This document shows positions 46,439 through 53,629 of a stretch of DNA of 64,000 bases, one piece after another. The notes beneath the pieces were generated by a model. That model made no database searches. It worked only from the letters and a program-made list of their open reading frames with translations, and was not told the DNA's origin. The DNA lies in the NCBI RefSeq assembly GCF_042432805.1, contig NZ_JBHLWO010000001.1, positions 682,001 to 746,000 on the forward strand. The letters are read 5' to 3'. Source of the stretch: Olivibacter oleidegradans. GTDB taxonomy: Bacteria > Bacteroidota > Bacteroidia > Sphingobacteriales > Sphingobacteriaceae. The translations under genes and the position numbers were made by a program. How positions within the stretch are numbered: the first letter of the stretch is position 1; every line of letters begins with the position of its first letter.

Positions 46439-46855
46439 CTAAAAGGGTTTCAGCCTAAATAAGAATATATAATAGCCTAATAAAGGGGTAACTTTTGATA
46501 CAAAGTAATTTTCACTACTGACCAGCGAAGTTATAATCGGCTTGATCGCTAAAATAAAGCTATCCAAGATCTTAATCGATATGGATATTATAATGGTTAA
46601 AAAATTGTAGTTTTTGTAAAAAATGGTCGGACTTACATCCTTTCCTGACATAGGTATATCGAGGACATCGTCAAAGAAACATTCCAATAGGGTGTCGCCA
46701 TCAAAATCCTGTAGCTTCTTGTCATGAAAAGCTTGCTTCTGATAAAAAAAATTATCGTTCACATAGGTAGGAAAATACGTAATCGTATTTACGAAACCCA
46801 ACAAAACAATAATATTTATTATCTTAAAAAGAGTCATCCCAAGCAAAAATAGCAT
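46439..46855 (-). CDS. hypothetical small protein with N- and C-terminal hydrophobic segments
   Basis: About 138 residues from the ATG at 46853-46855 (MLFLLGMTLFKIINIIVLLG). The hydrophobic N-terminus would be a signal peptide or membrane anchor. The middle is acidic with TLLECFFDDVLDIPMSGKD, and a second hydrophobic stretch (TIIISISIKILDSFILAI) lies toward the end. I do not recognise a family. It sits between the efflux operon and radA with no clear promoter. Confidence 0.5.
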   Translation of the reverse strand: MLFLLGMTLFKIINIIVLLGFVNTITYFPTYVNDNFFYQKQAFHDKKLQDFDGDTLLECFFDDVLDIPMSGKDVSPTIFYKNYNFLTIIISISIKILDSFILAIKPIITSLVSSENYFVSKVTPLLGYYIFLFRLKPF

Positions 46856-46909
46856 TTTTAACTCATGTGTAAAATTTACACTCAAAATATTGTGTAAAAA
46901 TCTTGTAGG

Positions 46910-48295
46910 CTAGCCAAATATTGCCTGAAAAATCTCTTCTACTTTAGCCATCCAGTTAATTTTAATGTTATATTTTGAAGTATCTAAGCCTTTGTTGTTG
47001 TATTTTGATATATAAATCTCTTCAAAGCCAAGCTTTTCTGCTTCAGCGATTCGCTGTTCGATTCGATTTACTGCTCGAATTTCACCCGAAAGCCCTACTT
47101 CGCCGGCAAAGGCAATATGCGTAGGGACGGCGATATCCTGCTGCGAAGAAAGAATGGCCACAATTACTGCAAGATCAATGGCCGGATCTTCCACACGCAA
47201 TCCGCCAGCTATATTTAAGAACACGTCCTGCGTGCTCAACCGGAAGCCAAATCGCTTTTCCAGAACCGCCAGCAACATGTTCATTCTTCTCGTATCAAAT
47301 CCGGTTGACGAGCGTTGAGGTGTACCATAGGCAGAATTTCCCACCAGTGCCTGTACTTCGATTAGCATAGGCCGTATCCCTTCGAGCATAGCGGCTATGG
47401 TGACGCCACTTATAGGAAATTCACGCTGTGAAAGCAAAATCTCAGATGGGTTGGAAACCTCCCTTAATCCATTATGAACCATTTCGTATATCCCCAACTC
47501 CGAAGACGAACCGAATCGGTTCTTTACGGCCCGCAGAATCCGATACATATGATGCCGATCTCCTTCAAATTGTAAAACAGTATCTACCATATGTTCGAGC
47601 ACTTTTGGTCCCGCAATTGCACCGTCTTTAGTAATATGGCCCACAATAAATACGGGCGTGGAAGATTCCTTGGCAAAGCGCAATAGTTCAGCCGTGCATT
47701 CCCTTACCTGTGACACGCTGCCAGGCGTCGATTCGATCTGTGAAGAATGTAAGGTTTGGATGGAATCGATAATAACTAAATGTGGTTCTACAGACGCAAT
47801 CTGCTTAAATATATTTTGAGTAGAGGTTTCCGTGAGAATATAGCAATCCGCCTTTGAGGATTGGAGTAGCCTCTCTGCTCGCATTTTGATCTGTTGTTCG
47901 CTTTCCTCTCCCGAAACATATAATGTCTTTATACCTGGTATGGTTAAAGCAAGTTGCAGCATTAATGTTGATTTACCGATACCTGGCTCCCCTCCTATTA
48001 GCACCAATGATCCAGGTACAACCCCACCGCCTAGCACCCGGTTCATTTCATTGTCAGGGGTCTTCAGTCTCGCCTCTTCCTCATAGTTGATCTCATGAAT
48101 AACAGCGGCTTTATTGGGTTTTCTTTCCCCCGACACAACGCTGCCACTTCTCCAGTCAGGCACTTTATTCCCACCCTTTTCAACCAGTTCTTCTACAAAA
48201 GTATTCCATTGATTGCAGGAAGGACATTTACCAAGCCATTTAGCCGATTCGTATCCACAATTTTGACAGAAATATACTGTTTTCGCTTTTGCCAT
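46910..48295 (-). CDS. radA: DNA repair protein RadA
   Basis: A 461-residue RecA-related helicase that drives branch migration during recombination repair. An N-terminal C4 zinc finger (FCQNCG ... KCPSCNQW, residues 9-29) is followed by the RecA-like ATPase core with Walker A GGEPGIGKST and Walker B LVIIDSIQ, the RadA-specific KNRFG motif and a C-terminal Lon-protease-like domain (GGLRVEDPAIDLAV, without the catalytic pair used by Lon). Length is normal. The ATG at 48293-48295 is directly followed by the family opening MAKAKTVYFCQNCG. Confidence 0.97.
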   Translation of the reverse strand: MAKAKTVYFCQNCGYESAKWLGKCPSCNQWNTFVEELVEKGGNKVPDWRSGSVVSGERKPNKAAVIHEINYEEEARLKTPDNEMNRVLGGGVVPGSLVLIGGEPGIGKSTLMLQLALTIPGIKTLYVSGEESEQQIKMRAERLLQSSKADCYILTETSTQNIFKQIASVEPHLVIIDSIQTLHSSQIESTPGSVSQVRECTAELLRFAKESSTPVFIVGHITKDGAIAGPKVLEHMVDTVLQFEGDRHHMYRILRAVKNRFGSSSELGIYEMVHNGLREVSNPSEILLSQREFPISGVTIAAMLEGIRPMLIEVQALVGNSAYGTPQRSSTGFDTRRMNMLLAVLEKRFGFRLSTQDVFLNIAGGLRVEDPAIDLAVIVAILSSQQDIAVPTHIAFAGEVGLSGEIRAVNRIEQRIAEAEKLGFEEIYISKYNNKGLDTSKYNIKINWMAKVEEIFQAIFG

Positions 48296-48297
48296 AT

Positions 48298-48458
48298 TTA
48301 GCTGTGAGCTGGCAGCTTTAGCTATCAGCTTTATTTTTGTTAATAATCAATTAAACCGAATGCAGGGATTAAAGATAGCTATTAGCTTTCGGCTATCAGC
48401 ATTCAGCCGTCAACTTTATATTTATTATTTAGCTGGAAGCCGATAGCCGACGGCTGAA
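48298..48458. repeat. three heptamer arrays between radA and rng
   Basis: Three in-phase runs are visible: 48298-48332 (TTAGCTG, TGAGCTG and relatives), 48374-48415 (GATAGCT, ATTAGCT, TTCGGCT and so on) and 48431-48458 (TTAGCTG, GAAGCCG, ATAGCCG, ACGGCTG). The last ends exactly where the terminator stem at 48459 begins. The common core is AGC(T/C). Confidence 0.7.
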
Positions 48459-48512
48459 AACTATAAAGAAAAAGCCTTGCTAATCAGCAAGGCTTTTTCT
48501 TTATAGTTTTAT
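48459..48512 (-). terminator. perfect 25-bp stem terminator at the rng stop
   Basis: Arms 48459-48483 and 48488-48512 are perfect complements with a 4-base loop that reads GATT in the direction of rng transcription. The rng stop (48501-48503) lies inside one arm. Same design as the carB terminator. Confidence 0.9.
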
Positions 48513-50054
48513 TTCTTCTTCTTTGGCGTTTAAGAAGTGGAATTCATTCATAAAGTAAGACGAAATAGCCTTTACTTTGATCCATTTACCGTACCGGAAA
48601 AACCATTTCAAGCGTCTGGACATAAAGCCTTTCTTAATGAAGGCTTCAATATATGGGTGAACGCAGAGCGTAATATTCTTCTCGTTTTGTTCGTTTAAAA
48701 CATAACTTAAATTACTCTCAATATCATCCATTAATACGATACTGGCTCGAATTTCGCCGGTACCTCCACAGGCCGGACATTTCTCATTAGTAACCACTGT
48801 CATTTCAGGACGAACACGTTGCCTTGTAATCTGCACCAATCCAAATTTACTTGGCGGGAGAATAGTATGTTTAGCGCGATCGTTGCCCATACATTCCTTT
48901 AAATAGTCGTGCAACTCCTTCCTGTTGGTTGGCTTGTGCATATCGATAAAATCGACAACCACGATTCCTCCCATATCACGTAGACGAAGCTGACGGGCTA
49001 TTTCTTTGGCGGCCTCCTTATTCACCAAGAGGGCATTGTCCTCCTGATTCTCTTTGTTGGCCGTTCGGTTTCCGCTATTCACGTCAATAACATGCAGTGC
49101 TTCCGTATGTTCGATAACCAAATAAGCCCCTCCCTGCAGATTAACAATTTTACCAAATGCGGCTTTAATCTGTTTCTCTATACCGAAGTGTTCAAAGATC
49201 GGATCCTTGTGTTTGTACAGCTTTACTATCTTTTCCAAATCAGGAGAAATCTCCTGAATGTAAGACTTCGTCTCCTCGTAAATAATCGGATCATTGATAT
49301 AGATATGAGAAAACTCGTCTGTTAATATATCGCGCAAAATGGTGGATGTCCGATCCATTTCACCCAATATTTTTTTCGCAGGATCAGTAGAAGCAAGACG
49401 TTTCGTGAAGGATTCCCACTTGGTGATTAAATCCCGGAGGTCTTTCTCCAATTCAGCAACTCCTTTTCCTTCCGAAACGGTACGGATAATAACGCCAAAA
49501 TTCTGAGGTTTGATTCCCTCAACAATCTTTTTAAGTCGGTTTCGCTCGGTGTTACTTTTAATTTTTTTCGAAATCGAAACCGCGTCAGAAAAAGGTACCA
49601 AAACGACAAACCTTCCTGCGATGGATAAATCGGAACTTAAACGCGGCCCTTTGGTTGAGATTGGCTCTTTTGCAATCTGTACCGGCAACAACATGTTACG
49701 ACTTAGGATCTCAGAAATTTTGCCTGCTTTATTGATATCCTTTTCTAGTTTTAAACTATTGAGCAGCTTATCTTTATAGCTGCCATTCTTTACTAGCTTG
49801 GTAAGCTTAATGAGTGACTGTACCTGTGGCCCTAGATCCAAATAATGCAAAAAAGCATCCTTCGAGTAGCCTACATCTACAAAAGCAGCATTCAACCCGG
49901 GCATTATTTTCTTTATTCTGCCCAAATAGATGTCGCCAACAGCATAATTATTATTTACCTGTTCTTTATTTAACTCAACAAGCTGTTTATCCTGTAGTAA
50001 AGCAATAGTTGTCCCCGTTTCCGGGGAAGAATCTACTATTAATTCCTTTACCAA
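48501..50054 (-). CDS. rng: ribonuclease E/G family protein
   Basis: A 517-residue endoribonuclease for rRNA maturation and mRNA turnover. The N-terminal S1-type RNA-binding region (GDIYLGRIKKIMPGLNAAFV, with the DAFLHYLDL loop) is followed by the catalytic domain with the metal-binding aspartates in HVIDVNSGNRT and VVVDFIDMHK, and the Zn-link CPACGGTGE that joins dimers. It lacks the long disordered RNase E scaffold tail, so it corresponds to RNase G in size. The small basic peptide gene and the TPR and HU genes lie upstream on the same strand but a terminator (50219-50249) separates them. Confidence 0.95.
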   Translation of the reverse strand: MVKELIVDSSPETGTTIALLQDKQLVELNKEQVNNNYAVGDIYLGRIKKIMPGLNAAFVDVGYSKDAFLHYLDLGPQVQSLIKLTKLVKNGSYKDKLLNSLKLEKDINKAGKISEILSRNMLLPVQIAKEPISTKGPRLSSDLSIAGRFVVLVPFSDAVSISKKIKSNTERNRLKKIVEGIKPQNFGVIIRTVSEGKGVAELEKDLRDLITKWESFTKRLASTDPAKKILGEMDRTSTILRDILTDEFSHIYINDPIIYEETKSYIQEISPDLEKIVKLYKHKDPIFEHFGIEKQIKAAFGKIVNLQGGAYLVIEHTEALHVIDVNSGNRTANKENQEDNALLVNKEAAKEIARQLRLRDMGGIVVVDFIDMHKPTNRKELHDYLKECMGNDRAKHTILPPSKFGLVQITRQRVRPEMTVVTNEKCPACGGTGEIRASIVLMDDIESNLSYVLNEQNEKNITLCVHPYIEAFIKKGFMSRRLKWFFRYGKWIKVKAISSYFMNEFHFLNAKEEEIKL

Positions 50055-50218
50055 CAGCTACTTTCTTTTAGAAAGAATACAAAGGGCGTGATGGATAGCT
50101 ATCCAGGTGGTAAACCCTTATTCTTTCGGTTAAACCATAAGATTGTTCAATAAAAAAACAGACATTACATAAACGATATTCCCGTCTACGAATGAAAAAA
50201 AAAGCCAACAATCACAAT

Positions 50219-50249
50219 AGCCTGCACCTCAGGTCTTGAGATGCAGGCT
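50219..50249 (-). terminator. terminator after the tiny ribosome-type gene
   Basis: AGCCTGCA and TGCAGGCT form the outer stem, with CTCA/TGAG inside; on the minus strand a T-run (TTTTTTTTT) follows about 15 bases later. It separates the gene at 50277-50366 from rng. Confidence 0.65.
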
Positions 50250-50276
50250 ACCGAATACTGGCACGCCTAGATGCGC

Positions 50277-50366
50277 TTATTTTTTCTTATGTCTGTTTTT
50301 TCTTAAACGTTTCTTACGTTTATGAGTAGCCATTTTATGTCTTTTTCTTTTTTTTCCGCTTGGCAT
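50277..50366 (-). CDS. AURKAIP1/COX24-domain very small basic protein
   Basis: A 29-residue protein, too short for most gene finders, starting at the ATG at 50364-50366 and ending TAA at 50277-50279. It reads MPSGKKRKRHKMATHKRKKR plus nine more residues, almost all Lys, Arg and His, with the ATHKRKKRLRKN motif of the AURKAIP1/COX24 family. Members of this family are thought to be small-subunit ribosome components in Bacteroidota; that role is from family knowledge. It lies 37 bp after the TPR gene and is followed by its own terminator. Confidence 0.88.
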   Translation of the reverse strand: MPSGKKRKRHKMATHKRKKRLRKNRHKKK

Positions 50367-50403
50367 AGCTTAATTTTTTAAATGTTTTAATAAATTATTT
50401 TAA

Positions 50404-51246
50404 TTACTTGCTCAATTCATCAACCTTACGGTCTATGAACTGCGATAAGCTTGGATCCGCCGCTATAGCTTTGCTTTGTTGAAAAGCTTTGATAGCTTCG
50501 GCCTTCAAGCCAATATTTTCATAACTTGTAGCCAGGTAAAACCAGGCTTCAGCACTTGGTTGAATTTCAATTACCGTTTTAAATCGATTCACGGCTTTAT
50601 CAAACTGACGAGAGCGCATAGAGAACATCCCTAAGCTCATATTTGCTTTTAGGTTTTGAGGATCCTCTTTAACAACCTCCATTAACATTGCAATACCTTG
50701 CATAGGCGCCCCGCCTTTATTTACAATGGCAGTTCCCAAACCGGTTTTAGCGTCTAAGCTTTTAGGATTTAAATCTAGCGCCTTTTGATAAGCCTGCTGT
50801 GCGTGTTCTATTAATGCAGGAGCAACAAGTGTATCCTGCAAATTTTCATAAGCAGCCGTAAAGGCATCTCCGGCTTTTAACCAATTATCGTATGTAGATT
50901 CTAATTTACCGATTTCCTCGTATGAGAAACCCAAGGGAGCAGGTTTTGCAAGATCGTCCCAATGACCTGCTAATTTCTTTAATAAATTTATGCGCTCTTC
51001 TCCACTACTGGCCGACAAAGCCGCTTCGAGATCGGTAATCTCTTTTACCAAAGAGGCGTTCAGCCCTTGCTTTGCAACACTGGAGACCGAAGCTAGATTG
51101 ATAGCTTCGGTCTCCGTACTTGTATTTGTTTGCTGTTCTTGTTCGGCTTTATCACGCTTAACCAAACCCTTAATAGGTTGCGCCATCAATACTCCCATCA
51201 GTACTACTACAAGCGCAATGACTATTATTTGTTTCGTTTTATGCAT
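50404..51246 (-). CDS. membrane-anchored TPR-repeat protein
   Basis: A 280-residue protein with one N-terminal membrane helix (MHKTKQIIVIALVVVLMGVL, about 6-22), a helical spacer and about four tetratricopeptide repeats in the C-terminal half (for example AQQAYQKALDLNPKSLDAKT, then a repeat at VNRFKTVIEIQPSAEAWFYL). TPR domains mediate protein-protein contacts; no catalytic motif is seen. It is placed between HU (28 bp upstream) and the tiny basic ribosome-type gene, suggesting a transcription unit. The partner protein is not known. Confidence 0.86.
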   Translation of the reverse strand: MHKTKQIIVIALVVVLMGVLMAQPIKGLVKRDKAEQEQQTNTSTETEAINLASVSSVAKQGLNASLVKEITDLEAALSASSGEERINLLKKLAGHWDDLAKPAPLGFSYEEIGKLESTYDNWLKAGDAFTAAYENLQDTLVAPALIEHAQQAYQKALDLNPKSLDAKTGLGTAIVNKGGAPMQGIAMLMEVVKEDPQNLKANMSLGMFSMRSRQFDKAVNRFKTVIEIQPSAEAWFYLATSYENIGLKAEAIKAFQQSKAIAADPSLSQFIDRKVDELSK

Positions 51247-51274
51247 GATTATTAATATATCCGAATAAAGCAGA

Positions 51275-51559
51275 TTATTTATTGCCGTTTTTTACTTTCT
51301 CAACAAAAACTTTTGCTGGTTTAAAGCTAGGAACGAAGTGTTCCGGAATAATAATAGCTGTGTTTTTTGAAATGTTACGAGCAGTTTTTTTAGCTCTCTT
51401 TTTTACAACGAAGCTACCGAATCCTCTAACGTAAACATTCTCGCCACCCACCATAGCTCCTTTTACTACTTTGAAAAATGCTTCAACAGTTTCCTGTACA
51501 TCTACTTTTTCTAAACCTGTCTTGTTAGAAATCTCTGCGATAATTTCTGCTTTAGTCAT
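51275..51559 (-). CDS. HU-family DNA-binding protein
   Basis: A 94-residue nucleoid protein that bends DNA as a dimer. It has the family order MTKAEIIAEISNKTGLEKVD, FFKVVKGAM, the VYVRGFGSFVVKKRAKKTAR beta-arm approach and VPSFKPAKVFVEKV end. The sequence is close to ordinary HU and not to IHF. A strong promoter match lies 60-89 bases upstream of its start. It may well bind the flexible repeat-rich DNA found throughout this window, but nothing in the sequence shows that. Confidence 0.95.
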   Translation of the reverse strand: MTKAEIIAEISNKTGLEKVDVQETVEAFFKVVKGAMVGGENVYVRGFGSFVVKKRAKKTARNISKNTAIIIPEHFVPSFKPAKVFVEKVKNGNK

Positions 51560-51618
51560 GTTATATTCTTCTAATTGTTTGTTCTTTAACTACCACCCGA
51601 TCAATCGATTTGGGGATG

Positions 51619-51648
51619 CAAAAGTATTGCTTTTAAATGATTTACAAA
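51619..51648 (-). promoter_or_regulatory. predicted HU gene promoter
   Basis: On the minus strand TTTG (51648-51645), 18 bases, then TACTTTTG (51626-51619), an exact match to TANNTTTG. The start codon lies 60 bases further on. This is the clearest promoter in the window. Confidence 0.6.
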
Positions 51649-51723
51649 AATAAAACGTTAATTTTTATGTAAAATATCTGTCAGCGAAGCCTTTAAGGTA
51701 AAAAATTAAACTATACGGCTAAT

Positions 51724-52050
51724 TTATAAGGTATTAGCGGTTAGGTGGTAGCGGTTAGCCTTTAGGGGTTAGCTGTTAGCCTTTAGGTGTCAGCTGTTAG
51801 GGATTAGTGGTTAGCAGTTCGCTTTGACGTTCTAACCCCTAAAACCTAATGCCTAATACCTTACACCTCCTACCTTATACCCTAAACCCTAATGCCTAAT
51901 ACCTGGGTCATACCTATTACTTACAACTTAATACTTAAAACTAGCTGTTAGCCTTTAGGTGTTAGCTGATTAGTGGTTAGCCGTTAACTTTGACATTCTA
52001 ATGCCTAATACCTAATGCCTAATACCTAATACCTTATGCCTAAAACCTAT
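51724..52050. repeat. long heptamer array with an internal duplication
   Basis: From 51724 to 51814 there are thirteen consecutive in-phase 7-base words, every one ending in AG and most in TTAG (GTATTAG, CGGTTAG, CCTTTAG, GGGTTAG, CTGTTAG). Near 51829 the orientation flips to CCTAA words (CCCCTAA, AACCTAA, TGCCTAA), the complement, so hairpins are possible. Roughly 65 bases at 51771-51835 recur at 51943-52005 with about 85 percent identity by eye, followed by more CCTAA words up to 52050. Confidence 0.75.
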
Positions 52051-52054
52051 TTAC

Positions 52055-52062
52055 TACCTTTG
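52055..52062 (+). promoter_or_regulatory. predicted mutY -7 box, unusually close to the start codon
   Basis: TACCTTTG matches TANNTTTG exactly and ends only 4 bases before the mutY ATG at 52067. Transcription normally starts about that far from the box, so the mRNA could begin at or next to the ATG. No matching -33 element is seen in the repeat DNA upstream. Confidence 0.4.
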
Positions 52063-52066
52063 CCTC

Positions 52067-53125
52067 ATGTTATTTTCACAAGAGATTATTCAGTGGTATC
52101 ATCAAAATAAACGAGATCTTCCTTGGCGTAATACCACGGACCCTTATATTATCTGGCTTTCGGAAATCATCCTTCAACAAACACGTGTGGAACAAGGGCT
52201 TCCTTACTTTAACCGCTTTGTTGCAGCCTATCCTACGGTTCGCGACTTTGCTGAAGCAGCTGAAGGTGAGATCCTGCGATTGTGGCAAGGCCTAGGATAT
52301 TACTCTAGAGCAAGAAATATGCATAAAGCCGCTCAAACAATCATGCAACAATATGACGGCATTTTTCCAAAAGAATATAACTCCCTAATAAAATTACCTG
52401 GCATTGGCGAATATACTGCCGCCGCAATTGCTTCCTTTTCTTCTAATGAACCAAAGGCTGTTTTAGACGGAAATGTATTCCGTGTATTGGCAAGATACTT
52501 TGGTATAAGTGAAGCGATTAATACAGGAAAAGGGAAAAAGCTGTTCAGCAAAATCGCAGAAGAGATGCTCGACAAGGCCAACGCTTCTGTTTATAACCAA
52601 GCGATCATGGAATTCGGGGCGCTCCAATGCAAACCCCAGTCGCCTAACTGTGCTGTTTGCCCTATTAGCATCGGTTGTTATGCCTTGCGTGAAAACAAAG
52701 TAAATTTCTTACCTGTTAAAATAAAAGGAAAAGCATCACGAGACAGATACTTTTACTATTTCATAGTAAGAGATCAGGATAAGATTGCCATGCAAAAACG
52801 AGGATCAAAAGATATTTGGGAGAACATGTATGAGTTTCCATTAATAGAATATCCTATAGCGATAGATTTGGTACAATTGAAGGAAACCTCGATTTTCCGA
52901 CAGTTGTTTGGCAGCGACTGCGAATTAGAAGTAATCAGCACGCCAAAGAAACATGTGCTTAGTCATCAGAATATTTACGCTTCCTTCATAGAGATTAAAA
53001 ATTTCAATCACTTGAAGACGAAAAAAAAGGTCTGGAATTATGTTTTTATAAAAGATTTAGATACATTAGCTAAACCTAAATTAATTTTCACATTTTTAAG
53101 AGACCATATTATTTGCAACAACTAA
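52067..53125 (+). CDS. mutY: A/G-specific adenine glycosylase
   Basis: A 352-residue DNA glycosylase removing adenine paired with 8-oxoguanine. The helix-hairpin-helix is LIKLPGIGEYTAAAIASF, the catalytic Asp is in AVLDGNVFRVLARYF, the Glu is in LSEIILQQTRVEQG, and the [4Fe-4S] cluster ligands are visible in LQCKPQSPNCAVCPISIGC (Cys-x6-Cys-x2-Cys-x5-Cys). The C-terminal Nudix-like 8-oxoG recognition domain (about 230-350) is present. The upstream DNA is a heptamer array that ends just before the promoter. ssb follows 12 bp downstream. Confidence 0.95.
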   Translation: MLFSQEIIQWYHQNKRDLPWRNTTDPYIIWLSEIILQQTRVEQGLPYFNRFVAAYPTVRDFAEAAEGEILRLWQGLGYYSRARNMHKAAQTIMQQYDGIFPKEYNSLIKLPGIGEYTAAAIASFSSNEPKAVLDGNVFRVLARYFGISEAINTGKGKKLFSKIAEEMLDKANASVYNQAIMEFGALQCKPQSPNCAVCPISIGCYALRENKVNFLPVKIKGKASRDRYFYYFIVRDQDKIAMQKRGSKDIWENMYEFPLIEYPIAIDLVQLKETSIFRQLFGSDCELEVISTPKKHVLSHQNIYASFIEIKNFNHLKTKKKVWNYVFIKDLDTLAKPKLIFTFLRDHIICNN

Positions 53126-53137
53126 CACTTATAAGCT

Positions 53138-53581
53138 ATGTCAGGAATTAACAAAGTTATTCTGGTTGGACACTTAGGCAAGGATCCCGAGGTTCGCCAT
53201 TTAGAAGGCAATGTATCTGTTGCGAGTTTTCCCTTGGCAACATCGGAAACCTTTAATAAAGATGGAAGAAAAGTCGAACAAACCGAGTGGCATAATATTG
53301 TAATGTGGAGGGGTCTTGCAGATGTTGCAGCTAAATATTTACAAAAGGGGAAATTGGTCTATATAGAAGGAAAATTGCGAACCCGATCGTACGAGGATCG
53401 CGAAGGAGTAAAACGTTATACGACCGAAATTGTTGCAGAAAATTTCACCATGTTGGGAAGGAAAAGCGATTTTGAATCGCCCGGCAATGGCGAAAAAACA
53501 AGCAATACAGACCACAGCAGTGACCCAAATTCCACCACTGTTGATTTCAATGAGAATAAGGATGACGATCTACCTTTTTAA
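53138..53581 (+). CDS. ssb: single-stranded DNA-binding protein
   Basis: A 147-residue SSB. The OB-fold (about 1-108) opens MSGINKVILVGHLGKDPEVR and includes QTEWHNIVMW and VYIEGKLRTRSYED; a flexible Ser/Asn/Asp-rich linker leads to the conserved acidic tip DDLPF that recruits repair and replication proteins. It lies 12 bp after mutY and so is likely co-transcribed. The short N-terminal form and tail length are normal for Bacteroidota. Confidence 0.95.
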   Translation: MSGINKVILVGHLGKDPEVRHLEGNVSVASFPLATSETFNKDGRKVEQTEWHNIVMWRGLADVAAKYLQKGKLVYIEGKLRTRSYEDREGVKRYTTEIVAENFTMLGRKSDFESPGNGEKTSNTDHSSDPNSTTVDFNENKDDDLPF

Positions 53582-53588
53582 GGTCTTT

Positions 53589-53623
53589 AGGTATAGGGTT
53601 AGCGGCGTAAGTACCCTATACCT
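53589..53623. terminator. bidirectional terminator between ssb and aspS
   Basis: AGGTATAGGGT (53589-53599) pairs perfectly with ACCCTATACCT (53613-53623) around a 13-base loop, between two convergent genes. The arms themselves consist of heptamer-type words (CTATACC, TTTTACC and CTAAGCC follow), so this terminator seems to have been made from the repeat family. Confidence 0.7.
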
Positions 53624-53629
53624 TTTACC

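Noticed and set aside
51724..52050. Telomere-like repeats suggesting a linear replicon end
   Set aside because: The words resemble telomeric units (CCCTAA) only by composition; the region is internal, between housekeeping genes, and both orientations occur.
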